Part shown: piece by piece, positions 1 to 7,416 of the stretch | How the letters are laid out: every line of letters starts with the position of its first letter | Numbering within the stretch: the first letter of the stretch is position 1 | Notes under the pieces: generated by a model | The model's database searches: none | What the model saw: the letters and a program-made list of their open reading frames with translations, nothing else | What the model was told of the DNA's origin: nothing | Assembly: GCA_944412495.1 (NCBI GenBank) | Contig: CALYBL010000023.1 | Location: forward strand, 1-42,497 | Direction of reading: 5' to 3' | DNA length: 42,497 bases | DNA from: an uncultured Clostridia bacterium | GTDB taxonomy: Bacteria > Bacillota > Clostridia > Oscillospirales > Acutalibacteraceae | Program-made: the position numbers and the translations under genes

Positions 1-1
1 G

Positions 2-373
2 CTGTGCGTATCCTATGACTTCTACATGGCGTTTCGGAGACTGGAACTTGATGAACGAAAAATTGAGGGATGGGATTACCGTCACAGAGAGTTTTCGGAG
101 ATTATGGAGGAAACCTTGAACTGGCGGGCTGTAAGACAGCCTAAAAGCATTGAGGAGGTTATTCTTGAGGAAGAACGGACAGAACTGCTCCAGAGGATTA
201 TTAGCAAACTGCCAGAAATGCAAAGGCGGCGTTTTCTGCTCCACTATGAGTATGAAATGACTTATAAGGAGATAGGGAAAATCGAGCATTGCAGTCAACA
301 ATCCGTAGGTCGTGCTGTAACTGCCGCCAGAGAAAAGGTAAAGGCAGAGATGAAGAAATACCTAAACCCATGA
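2..373 (+). CDS. sigma-70 region 4-like HTH protein of the conjugative-element type, 5' partial
   Basis: The frame is open to the window edge, so the gene probably starts outside; an internal ATG lies at position 26. The visible 124 codons end in a helix-turn-helix resembling sigma region 4 (LPEMQRRRFLLHYEYEMTYK, then a recognition helix around SQQSVGRAV) and a basic tail. Small proteins of this type are common accessory genes of Tn916-like and related integrative conjugative elements in gut Firmicutes, where they probably act on element promoters. That family role is known; its role here is inference. No integrase, excisionase or other element gene follows before the malic enzyme, so this is either one end of an element or a remnant. 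A hairpin with a UUCG loop follows the stop codon closely. Confidence 0.75.
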   Translation: MCVSYDFYMAFRRLELDERKIEGWDYRHREFSEIMEETLNWRAVRQPKSIEEVILEEERTELLQRIISKLPEMQRRRFLLHYEYEMTYKEIGKIEHCSQQSVGRAVTAAREKVKAEMKKYLNP

Positions 374-382
374 CCATTAAGC

Positions 383-412
383 ATACCCTTGTATCTTCGG
401 ATATGAGGGTAT
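383..412 (+). terminator. UUCG-loop hairpin after the sigma-like gene
   Basis: A 12-bp stem (383-394 with 401-412, including two G-U pairs) is closed by C-UUCG-G, one of the most stable tetraloops. It begins 10 bases after the stop codon and is followed by TTGCTTTGTGTT, a loose T-rich tract. It is a likely terminator or 3'-end stabiliser. Confidence 0.6.
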
Positions 413-712
413 TTGCTTTGTGTTCTCTAATGGAACTTCACAGAAGCAAAACCACCGCTGAAGTAGAGACTTGCATTTGCGATAAGGCACAGTAGCGACT
501 CGGCCTCTTAAGTGGCTCCTATACCATCTCATACATGTGCTTTACAGTAAACGGGTTTTATCATACACCGGCAGCCTATGTGATACACCGCTGCTTGCTA
601 TTTATATACTTTTGCTTTGAAAAGAAAGGCATTACAAAGAAAAGTCTTTCCAAATAAAGTCTTTGCCGATTCAAGTAGAATTGAGACCTTTTTTTCTTAG
701 GCAGTTAATAAA
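413..712. other. non-coding stretch between sigma-like gene and malic enzyme
   Basis: I see no convincing gene here. Visible features are two copies of ATACACCG about 20 bases apart (near 560-590) and two copies of AAAGTCTTT 16 bases apart (near 637-660). Neither amounts to a recognisable attachment site. If the sigma-like gene belongs to a mobile element, its junction with the chromosome may be here, but I cannot place it. Confidence 0.4.
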
Positions 713-740
713 AAACAGCGCAGCATATGCTGCGCTGTTT
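713..740 (-). terminator. terminator of the malic enzyme gene
   Basis: This is a perfect 28-base palindrome centred on CATATG. Read on the minus strand it lies just after the malic enzyme stop codon and runs into TTTTTTATT, a classic intrinsic terminator. Confidence 0.85.
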
Positions 741-757
741 AACTCAATATTGTATGC

Positions 758-1930
758 TTAGATACGGGCTACGCCGGTATCCCTTGCGGCCTGAGCAACC
801 GCCTTGGCGACGGCCATGGCAACGCTCTTGTCGAGTGCGCTGGGTATGATATAATCGGGAGAGAGCTTGTCGTCCGTTACAAAGGCAGCAATGGCCTTCG
901 CGGCGGCTATCTTCATCTCGTCGTTTATGTCGCTGGCCCTTACGTCAAGCGCACCGCGGAATATACCGGGGAAGGCGAGCACGTTGTTTATCTGGTTCGG
1001 GAAGTCGCTGCGGCCTGTACCGATAACAGCAGCGCCGGCCTTTTTGGCAAGATCCGGCATTATCTCCGGCACAGGGTTTGCCATGGGGAAGAGTATGGGA
1101 TCCTTGTTCATGCTCTTTACCATTTCCTCAGTTACGCAGCCGGGTGCTGAAACGCCTATAAACACGTCGGCGCCCTTGAGCACCTCTTCGAGCGTGCCCT
1201 TCCTCTTCTCAAAGTTGGATATTCTGGCCATTTCTTCCTTTTCCGGATTGAGATTGTCGCGTCCCTCGTATATAGCGCCGTGACGGTCGCAGAGTATAAC
1301 GTCCTTAAGACCCATGGACATGAGCAGCTTGATTATCGCTATGCCCGCAGCGCCTGCGCCGCTGGTTACAACCCTTATGTCATCTATCTTCTTGCCGGTA
1401 AGCTTAAGAGCATTGAGCATGGCGGCAAGGGTGACGACTGCGGTGCCGTGCTGGTCGTCATGGAATATTGGAATATCGCATATTTCCTTAAGACGGCGCT
1501 CTATTTCAAAGCAGCGCGGAGCGGAAATATCCTCAAGGTTGACGCCGCCGAAGCTGCCGGCAAGCAGCGCAACGGTATTTACTATATCGTCCACGCTCTT
1601 TGAACGAATGCAGAGCGGAATGGCGTCAACATCGCCGAACGCCTTAAAGAGTGCACATTTGCCCTCCATAACCGGCATACCGGCCTCAGGGCCGATATCG
1701 CCGAGTCCCAAAACGGCGGTGCCGTCGGTTACCACAGCGACAAGATTCGAACGGCGTGTGAGCTCATAGCTCATATTTACGTCCTTCTGAATCTCAAGGC
1801 AGGGCTGTGCAACACCGGGAGTATAAGCGAGAGACAAATCATCCCTCGTATTGAGCGGTGCACGGCAGATTACTTCAATCTTGCCTTTCCATTCCTTATG
1901 CTTTTTGAGTGATTCTGCAGCGTAATCCAT
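758..1930 (-). CDS. NAD(P)-dependent malic enzyme
   Basis: This enzyme oxidatively decarboxylates malate to pyruvate in the cytoplasm, yielding NAD(P)H. The 390-aa length fits the short bacterial malic enzymes. Visible family motifs are AYTPGV with the catalytic Tyr at 36, VMEGKCALFK with the catalytic Lys at 91, the metal-binding ED in NLEDISAP (133-134), FHDDQHGTAVV with metal Asp 158, and a GAGAAG Rossmann loop at 191-196. I chose the ATG at 1930 because AAAGGAG sits 8 bases upstream; the frame stays open a further 32 codons upstream but without a binding site. It lies 113 bases after the lactate/malate dehydrogenase on the same strand with no terminator seen between, so the two may be co-transcribed and together convert oxaloacetate or pyruvate and malate. 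Cofactor choice (NAD or NADP) cannot be read with confidence. Confidence 0.95.
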   Translation of the reverse strand: MDYAAESLKKHKEWKGKIEVICRAPLNTRDDLSLAYTPGVAQPCLEIQKDVNMSYELTRRSNLVAVVTDGTAVLGLGDIGPEAGMPVMEGKCALFKAFGDVDAIPLCIRSKSVDDIVNTVALLAGSFGGVNLEDISAPRCFEIERRLKEICDIPIFHDDQHGTAVVTLAAMLNALKLTGKKIDDIRVVTSGAGAAGIAIIKLLMSMGLKDVILCDRHGAIYEGRDNLNPEKEEMARISNFEKRKGTLEEVLKGADVFIGVSAPGCVTEEMVKSMNKDPILFPMANPVPEIMPDLAKKAGAAVIGTGRSDFPNQINNVLAFPGIFRGALDVRASDINDEMKIAAAKAIAAFVTDDKLSPDYIIPSALDKSVAMAVAKAVAQAARDTGVARI

Positions 1931-2043
1931 TATAAAACAACTCCTTTTATTTATATCGTTGACGGGCTTTAGTGCGTATGATGCGCCTAAGCTGATATTA
2001 ATCCGGCGCTGTGCCTCATACACCACTGAGCCGTAATATTTAT

Positions 2044-2979
2044 TTATATATCGAGAGAGGAAATAACGCTCTTCAGCGCGTCTGCGCTCTTCCTGAGCTG
2101 AGCGACCTCACCGTCAGTGAGAGGCGGGAGCAGTGTCTTTGAAACACCGTTTGCGCCGATGACGTGCGGAAGGCTTACGCATACGTCGCTTATTCCGTAC
2201 TGACCGTCAAGATAATTTGAAACCGGAAGCACTGTTTTTGTATCCTTTATTATGGCGTCGCATATCTTTGCAACGGACATTGCTATGGCGTAATATGTTG
2301 CGCCCTTCTTGCTGATTACGACAGAGCCGGCCTTGCGGACCTCATCGAGCACCGTGTCGGTGTTTATCTCAACAGAATTTTCTCTGCAGTAGTCAAGCAG
2401 GGGAATGCCCATTATGTTGCTTACCGACCACGGTATAAACGACGTATCACCATGCTCGCCGAGGACATAAGCGTTTATGCTTCTCGGGTCTATAGCAAGC
2501 TTTGATGCAAGGTTATCCTGAAGGCGTGAAGTGTCAATAGTAGTGCCGGAGCCGATTATCTGACTTTTGTCAAGCCCCGAAAGCTTTGAAAAGGCGTGAG
2601 TTATAACGTCAACGGGGTTGCTTACAATAACATATACAGCGTCGGGGCATACCGAAGTTATCTGCGGTATAACGTCCTTTGCAATGTTGACGTTTGTCTG
2701 CGCCAAATCTATGCGCGTCATGCCGGGCTTGCGCGCCACGCCGACGGTCGTAACGACAATGTCGGCGCCCTTTGCGTCAGGATAATCGCCGGAGTATATA
2801 TTTACCGGGGTTATATGTGAGTTGCCCTGAGAAATATCCATGGCCTCGCCGAACGCCTTGTCCTTGGCTATATCGATAAGTACAATTTCAGCAGCCATGC
2901 CGGACAGCGCAATGGTATATGCTATGGTCGCGCCAACATTACCCGTGCCAAGCACGCATATTTTTTTCCCTTGTTTCAT
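2044..2979 (-). CDS. L-lactate/malate dehydrogenase family enzyme with a malate-type specificity residue
   Basis: An NAD-dependent 2-hydroxyacid dehydrogenase of the LDH/MDH superfamily, 311 aa. It has the Rossmann motif GTGNVGAT (11-18), NPVDV (121-125), Asp149 and Arg152 in IDTSRLQ, catalytic His176 in LGEHGDTS, and KGATYY (225-230), which is LDH-like. The substrate-discriminating loop reads VARKPGMTR. Arg83 sits where lactate dehydrogenases carry Gln102, and Arg there is the hallmark of malate dehydrogenase; the LDH Glu is also replaced by Met. The enzyme may therefore reduce oxaloacetate rather than pyruvate. The start at 2979 is supported by AGGAGG 10 bases upstream; an open frame continues 11 codons further without a better site. 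Automatic annotation would probably call it ldh, so I leave the symbol open. Confidence 0.9.
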   Translation of the reverse strand: MKQGKKICVLGTGNVGATIAYTIALSGMAAEIVLIDIAKDKAFGEAMDISQGNSHITPVNIYSGDYPDAKGADIVVTTVGVARKPGMTRIDLAQTNVNIAKDVIPQITSVCPDAVYVIVSNPVDVITHAFSKLSGLDKSQIIGSGTTIDTSRLQDNLASKLAIDPRSINAYVLGEHGDTSFIPWSVSNIMGIPLLDYCRENSVEINTDTVLDEVRKAGSVVISKKGATYYAIAMSVAKICDAIIKDTKTVLPVSNYLDGQYGISDVCVSLPHVIGANGVSKTLLPPLTDGEVAQLRKSADALKSVISSLDI

Positions 2980-3031
2980 ACAGACATTTCCTCCTGATAT
3001 ATTGAAATTCATTTAATCGTAAACACATTTA

Positions 3032-3049
3032 TTCTACCATATGTTACAA
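3032..3049. promoter_or_regulatory. weak Rex-like operator candidate
   Basis: TTCTACCATATGTTACAA is an 18-base imperfect inverted repeat resembling the Rex consensus (TTGTGAAATATTTCACAA) in its half-site ends and central symmetry. It overlaps a possible minus-strand -10 (TAGAAT) upstream of the LDH/MDH gene. The left half matches poorly, so this is tentative. Confidence 0.25.
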
Positions 3050-3135
3050 AAAAAATAAAGTTTTTTTTACGCCTAAATCGCCATTTTGCGCCTTATGACG
3101 CATTTTCGTGCCTTTGGATAATTTCAAGAAAAATG

Positions 3136-3164
3136 TTGATTTCTTTTTTGTAAACTAATATAAT
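3136..3164 (+). promoter_or_regulatory. sigma-A promoter of the PAP2 gene
   Basis: TTGATT (3136-3141), a 17-base spacer, and a perfect TATAAT (3159-3164), 46 bases upstream of the PAP2 start codon. Confidence 0.8.
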
Positions 3165-3209
3165 TAAATTTACATAAAATCACTATATTGTAATTGAAAG
3201 GACACCAAA

Positions 3210-3881
3210 ATGACAAAACAGGCCAGATTGATGATAATATCCGCCGTAAGTCTTATACTGCTTGTCTTTATTTACCTGCTTATAAGCCTCGGCATAATTA
3301 CGGACTTGGAAATGGCGGCGGGAGAATTCGCAAGGTCGCTGCGAAATGACATAGCCACTCCGATATTTACCGTTATAACCAGCTTGGGCGACAGAATAAT
3401 GATAACAGCAATATGTGTAGTGTTTTTACTGTGGCCTAAAACAAGACTCAGGCTCGGAGCGCCGCTGGCGGCCGCACTCATCATATCCACTGCCGTAAAT
3501 CAGCTGCTTAAGCTCGCGATAGGGCGAGCCCGTCCGGACGAAATATATCACATGGTGGAGGAGACGGGCTACAGCTTCCCGAGCGGACATTCGACAAGCA
3601 GCGCCGTTTTGTTTATTACTATAATAATAGCGTCTGTTATATTTATGCATGGCGTGAAGGCCAAAACGATAGTCACAGTATTGTCGGCCGTGCTTATGGC
3701 AGCGGTGATGTTCAGCCGGCTGTATCTCGGTGTGCACTTTTTGGGAGATATAATGGGCGGACTGTTTTTGGGCGCTTTTATTTCTTGTCTGATATATGCA
3801 GTATGGCTTACAGTGCTTGACAAAATTGAGAGGCGCAAATCAAAGGCTTATGAGGGGCCAAAATACGCAGCCGGCGAATAG
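3210..3881 (+). CDS. PAP2-family membrane phosphatase
   Basis: A 223-aa integral membrane phosphatase of the PAP2 (lipid phosphate phosphatase) superfamily. All three catalytic signatures are present: KLAIGRARP (K101, R108, P109), PSGH (124-127, with the acid/base His127) and SRLYLGVHFLGD (S169, R170, nucleophile H176, D180). Several hydrophobic segments surround them (about 8-30, 60-75, 130-146, 153-168, 181-203), placing the active site at the outer membrane face. Family members dephosphorylate phosphatidic acid, phosphatidylglycerophosphate or undecaprenyl pyrophosphate; the substrate cannot be told from sequence. A C-terminal basic tail (KIERRKSKAYEG) is probably cytoplasmic. AAAGGA lies 7 bases before the ATG. 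It is a single-gene transcript with its own promoter and terminator, divergent from the LDH/MDH gene. Confidence 0.93.
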   Translation: MTKQARLMIISAVSLILLVFIYLLISLGIITDLEMAAGEFARSLRNDIATPIFTVITSLGDRIMITAICVVFLLWPKTRLRLGAPLAAALIISTAVNQLLKLAIGRARPDEIYHMVEETGYSFPSGHSTSSAVLFITIIIASVIFMHGVKAKTIVTVLSAVLMAAVMFSRLYLGVHFLGDIMGGLFLGAFISCLIYAVWLTVLDKIERRKSKAYEGPKYAAGE

Positions 3882-3911
3882 CCACAATGTTAAATACTTT
3901 TCTAATTTATC

Positions 3912-3951
3912 AGCCGGCGGTCATTATAGCAGTATGGCCAGCCGGCTTTTT
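3912..3951 (+). terminator. terminator of the PAP2 gene
   Basis: AGCCGGC arms with a further two G-C pairs after one mismatch (3912-3920 and 3938-3947) enclose a 17-base loop and run into CTTTTTCT, 30 bases after the stop codon. Confidence 0.7.
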
Positions 3952-4402
3952 CTGCCGCAATTTGCAAATATACAAAAGCTATATAAAACAGCCGGAACAG
4001 TAAATATATAAAGATATCAGCGGCCTTTGCAGCAGAAAATCACCGGCAGAAAAATACGGACATGCGCGGCAGGGTGTCGATACATGTGTACTTGCTGCTC
4101 GCTGCAGTGTTTTAGGCATATATACCGGCATCGGAAAATACCTTTTGAGCTATCACATATCAATTGCAATATAATTGATGAATATTGTATTCCTCAGGCC
4201 CTGCGGATACAGAGAGCAGTAAAATTAGACATTGGAAGCAGCGGTTTGAGATTTTGAAATCGGTCTGCCTGTGGCTGTGCTTTTATGCTTTGATATGTGT
4301 GAGACGGGCGGATAAGGCGGAGTTTTCATTGAAATAAATGTTATATACCGTCAAATGATTAAATTTCTTTAAAAAATTTTTTAAAAAGCGTACTTAATGT
4401 TC
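3952..4402. other. non-coding stretch without a recognised gene
   Basis: Frames here lack binding sites and resemble no family I know. The section from 4320 onward becomes strongly A+T-rich and leads into the promoter-like sequence at 4403. Confidence 0.4.
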
Positions 4403-4430
4403 TTGATTTTTCGACCTTTTTTGATATATT
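4403..4430 (+). promoter_or_regulatory. promoter-like sequence ahead of twin hairpins
   Basis: TTGATT (4403-4408), a 16-base spacer, and TATATT (4425-4430). The predicted start point, around 4436-4438, coincides with the first base of the hairpin that follows, and no coding frame follows. Confidence 0.5.
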
Positions 4431-4435
4431 ATTAC

Positions 4436-4513
4436 AATGTACATTTTTTCACAAAATGTATATTCAACACAAAAACGCCGAGTGCTGAAAGCAGCATTCG
4501 GCGTTTTTGTGTT
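4436..4513 (+). ncRNA. candidate small RNA made of two back-to-back hairpins
   Basis: Hairpin 1 spans 4436-4464 (12-bp stem with a G-U pair, 5-base loop). Hairpin 2 spans 4466-4513: a 22-bp stem with one G-U pair and an AAAG loop, whose distal arms contain runs of A and T, so it could terminate transcription in either direction. With the promoter-like sequence directly upstream this would give an RNA of about 78 bases. The alternative is that hairpin 2 is just a bidirectional terminator between the convergent PAP2 and rex genes, although it lies 630 and 370 bases from their stop codons. I recognise no known RNA family. Confidence 0.35.
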
Positions 4514-4886
4514 AATTTTAAATGAAATATACAGACAGTAAAAGACCACAGGCAAGGATGCCGGAAAATTAACAAACAGGAAAGTCCAATCATAACTTCT
4601 GTATTGTTTGGAATAAGGACCATCCGTAGGCAGCGGCAGTAAAAAGAAAATCATACAGCTATCAACGGCCTGCACGGAGAAGTGTTTTAGAGTCTCCTAA
4701 GTCTTGTTTTGTCATAGCCGTGACTGCTTTTATTAATTGCAATAAAATCTGCGGCAGCAGCTTGCCGCCGGCCATATAAGGATAGTCAGCCTTGCACAAG
4801 CAGCCATCGAGGTGACAAATACAAAGCACGCTCCGCTTCCCGATGCCTGCTGATGTTGTGACGGCCGCTTGCGGAAAAAACGTCCG
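4514..4886. other. non-coding stretch downstream of rex
   Basis: I see no gene, RNA or repeat beyond the hairpin just before it. The minus-strand frame that crosses 4394-4675 runs through that hairpin and is not credible as a protein. Confidence 0.4.
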
Positions 4887-5537
4887 TCAATGCTTTGGCG
4901 CTTCGCCATCTCTTGTGACCCTGTAGCAAAGCGTCATCAGGCTGTCGCTTAAATGCACGTTTTCAATGGGAATTTCCGGATGCATGACCGAGAGGTCGTA
5001 ATGGCTGAAATTCCATATGCCCTTTATTCCGAGCGATATAAGCTGGTCGGCAAGCTCCTTCGCTGCATCTTTAGGCACGCACAGCACGGCTATCTGCGGC
5101 TTTGACTCGCGGCAGAAATCGTCCAGGCTGTCGATATGCCTTACGGGAAGACCCCTTATGAGCTGGCCGCATATCGCTTCCTTATTGTCAAATATCCCGA
5201 TAAGTGAAAAGCCGCGCTTGTCAAATTCCATATGCGTAGCTATGGCGCGGCCAAGGTTGCCGGCACCTATTATTACCGTCTTAAGCGCGGAGTCCAGTCC
5301 GAGAATGGAGGCAATCTCTTTGTGCAGCTGCGCCACATTATACCCATACCCCTGCTGGCCGAAGCCGCCGAAGCAGTTGAGATCCTGGCGTATCTGGCTG
5401 GCCGTCAGCCCCATCCTGCGGGAAAGCTCCTTTGACGAAATGCGCTCCATACCGAGCGACTTCAGGTCGTCTAAAAAGCGGTAATATCTCGGCAGGCGTT
5501 TTATAACCGACATGGAAATGTTGCCGTCGCGGTTCAT
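4887..5537 (-). CDS. rex: redox-sensing transcriptional repressor Rex
   Basis: Rex senses the NADH/NAD+ ratio and represses fermentation and NADH-consuming genes when NADH is low. The 216-aa protein has an N-terminal winged helix (VIKRLPRYYRFLDDL, then LTASQIRQDLNCFGGFGQQG at 44-63, the Rex DNA-reading region) and an NAD-binding Rossmann domain beginning with VIIGAGNLGRAIA (88-100). The C-terminus carries the domain-swap helix region. The ATG at 5537 has AAAGGG 11 bases upstream; a second ATG eight codons in has no site. Neighbouring genes (isocitrate dehydrogenase, aconitase, malate/lactate dehydrogenase, malic enzyme) are plausible targets, but only weak Rex-like sites were found (3032-3049, 5570-5588). 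Confidence 0.96.
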   Translation of the reverse strand: MNRDGNISMSVIKRLPRYYRFLDDLKSLGMERISSKELSRRMGLTASQIRQDLNCFGGFGQQGYGYNVAQLHKEIASILGLDSALKTVIIGAGNLGRAIATHMEFDKRGFSLIGIFDNKEAICGQLIRGLPVRHIDSLDDFCRESKPQIAVLCVPKDAAKELADQLISLGIKGIWNFSHYDLSVMHPEIPIENVHLSDSLMTLCYRVTRDGEAPKH

Positions 5538-5569
5538 AATAAATCAAACCCTTTTATAGTTTATTCAGC

Positions 5570-5588
5570 TTGTCAGATTCTTAAACAA
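5570..5588. promoter_or_regulatory. weak Rex-like site upstream of rex
   Basis: TTGTCAGATTCTTAAACAA is a 19-base imperfect inverted repeat ending in TTGT/ACAA as Rex operators do, 33 bases upstream of the rex start. The spacing differs by one base from the usual 18. Autoregulation of rex is common, which is the reason to list it. Confidence 0.25.
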
Positions 5589-5747
5589 AGCGGAGGTGCG
5601 TATAATCCGGTCGTACCTATGAAGGAAAGCCATGCCGCCTGCCCGGCAGAGCAAAAACGTTGTAAGTCCGGACAATGCAAAAGCAGGAATTGAATCCCGG
5701 ACTTGGGACAGGCTTGCCTTTAACGCTGTGTCCGGCTTTGTCTGTGC

Positions 5748-6917
5748 TTATTTTGCGGCAAGCTTCATGGCCGTATCCATTACATAGTCGCCGAACTCGC
5801 TGCATGTGCAGCCGGTGTCGCGGCCGGTGATGGATATCTTTTTCTCTTCAAACATGCAGATGTCGAGCGCACGCTCGAGCAGGTCGGCCTGCTTCTGATA
5901 GCCTATGTGGCTGAGCAGCAGTACCGATGCGCGCAGCATGGAGCAGGGGTCGGCGTATTTGTCTCTGCCCTCCTTGACCATGCGCGGAGCCGAGCCGTGT
6001 ATGGCCTCGAACATTGCGTAGCGCTTGCCTAAATTGGCGCTGCCGGCCGTGCCGACACCGCCTTGGAATTCCGCCGCCTCGTCGGTGATGATGTCGCCGT
6101 AGAGGTTGGGGAGTATGAACACCTTAAAGTCCGTGCGGCGCTTTTCGTCTATCAGCTTGGCGGTGGTTATGTCTATATACCAGTCGGTGGTGCGTATCTC
6201 CGGATAATCCTTAGCTATTTCCTGGCATATCCTGAGGAACTTTCCGTCAGTAGTTTTTACCACATTCGCCTTTGTTATTATTGAAACATGGTCCTTATGA
6301 TTCTTGCGTGCATAGTCATACGCCATCTTGGCGATGCGGCGCGTGCCCTCGGTGGTCGTAACAGTAAAGTCAATGGCAAGGTCGTCGGTGACGTTGATGC
6401 CCTCGGAGCCAAGCGTATAGGAGCCCTCTGTGTTCTCTCTGAAAAATGTCCAGTCAATGCCCTTTTCCGTCACCTTGACAGGACGCACGTTGGCAAAGAG
6501 GTCAAGCTCCTTCCTCATAGCGACATTGGCGCTCTCGATGTTTGGCCACTCGTCGCCTGCGCGCGGAGTGGTGGTCGGACCCTTGAGTATTACATGGCAC
6601 TTCTTTATCTCGTCGAGTACGTCGTCGGGTATAGCCTTGTTGTGCTTTACGCGGTTTTCAATCGTCAGACCCTCTATGTCCTTAAATTCCACGCGGCCAG
6701 CCTTGACCTCGTCGTCAAGGAGATATTTGAGCACCCTTGCCGACTCGTTCGTGATTACCGGGCCTATGCCGTCGCCTCCGGCTACGCCGATGATTATCTT
6801 GTCAAGCCCTGCGTAGTCAATATAATCCTTGCTGGCGTTTATCATTTCCACTCTTTTAAGCTGACGCTCCAGCAGCTCCTCAAATTTTTTGCTGGCATTT
6901 TTAATGTATTCTGTCAT
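5748..6917 (-). CDS. icd: isocitrate dehydrogenase (isocitrate/isopropylmalate dehydrogenase family)
   Basis: Oxidatively decarboxylates isocitrate to 2-oxoglutarate. The substrate-site pattern S-x-N-x-x-x-R (SANVAMR, S129, N131, R135), followed by FANVRP with R145, is of the isocitrate type and not the leucine-pathway type. FFRENTEGSY supplies the catalytic Tyr167, and NLYGDIITDEAAEFQGG the metal-binding aspartates. About 40 residues precede the usual start of the fold at KIIIGVAGGDGIGP, a longer N-terminus than the family minimum. The cofactor loop reads HGSAPRMVKEGRDKYADP, with Arg where NAD enzymes usually have Asp, so NADP is possible but unproven. The ATG at 6917 has GAAAGGAC upstream. 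It lies on the same strand as the aconitase gene, 499 bases downstream, and makes 2-oxoglutarate for glutamate. Confidence 0.92.
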   Translation of the reverse strand: MTEYIKNASKKFEELLERQLKRVEMINASKDYIDYAGLDKIIIGVAGGDGIGPVITNESARVLKYLLDDEVKAGRVEFKDIEGLTIENRVKHNKAIPDDVLDEIKKCHVILKGPTTTPRAGDEWPNIESANVAMRKELDLFANVRPVKVTEKGIDWTFFRENTEGSYTLGSEGINVTDDLAIDFTVTTTEGTRRIAKMAYDYARKNHKDHVSIITKANVVKTTDGKFLRICQEIAKDYPEIRTTDWYIDITTAKLIDEKRRTDFKVFILPNLYGDIITDEAAEFQGGVGTAGSANLGKRYAMFEAIHGSAPRMVKEGRDKYADPCSMLRASVLLLSHIGYQKQADLLERALDICMFEEKKISITGRDTGCTCSEFGDYVMDTAMKLAAK

Positions 6918-7416
6918 AGAAAATGTCCTTTCTTATTTTTATTTTAAAGTAAAATTGAATCAATTTTCCAATTTCAAGCTTTGCCGCAGACTATGCTCCA
7001 AAAACGCTGGAGGTGCGCGATATCCGCTAAATTCCGTATTATAGCACCGTTCAGCCGGCTGATAATGGCTTTGATAGGTCGAGAGTGAAGCCGCTGACAT
7101 TTACATATCAGGGACCTTACGCGCTCAGAGCCGCGGCAATGTAAGCCGCATACAGCCATAATTACGCTTTTGTCCTGAGAAATCAGACTGCGCATTCAGT
7201 GCCAGTGCTCCTCGCCCTGAGCAGCCTGAAATACTTAACATTACACGCGTGCAGTTTTGCCGCACTTTACAGCCATGCGGGACTTATAGCCATGCGATCC
7301 CTACAGACATGCAGCCATACGGTCCTTACAGCTATGCAATCCTTACAGCCATACGGCCTTTACTCATGCGGTATTATGTCTGCACAGCGGGCATTGCTGC
7401 GTAAAGGCTGTGTTTA
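6918..7416. other. intergenic stretch between aconitase and isocitrate dehydrogenase genes
   Basis: No gene is visible. The half next to the aconitase stop codon contains the 17-base tandem repeats listed separately. On the minus strand near 6958-6963 a TTGATT lies at a plausible distance from an A+T-rich -10 (TAAAAA), a possible weak promoter for the isocitrate dehydrogenase gene. Confidence 0.4.
7267..7371. repeat. imperfect 17-base tandem repeats
   Basis: About six units resembling TTACAGCCATGCGGTCC start at 7267, 7284, 7301, 7326, 7343 and 7359. Units 1, 2 and 4 are exactly 17 bases long, unit 3 carries an extra 8 bases that duplicate its own CAGACATG portion, and unit 5 is 16. The array does not sit in a credible reading frame. 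Confidence 0.75.

Noticed and set aside
4394-4675. Minus-strand frame of 93 codons
   Set aside because: It crosses the 22-bp hairpin and a promoter-like sequence, with no ribosome binding site and no family resemblance.
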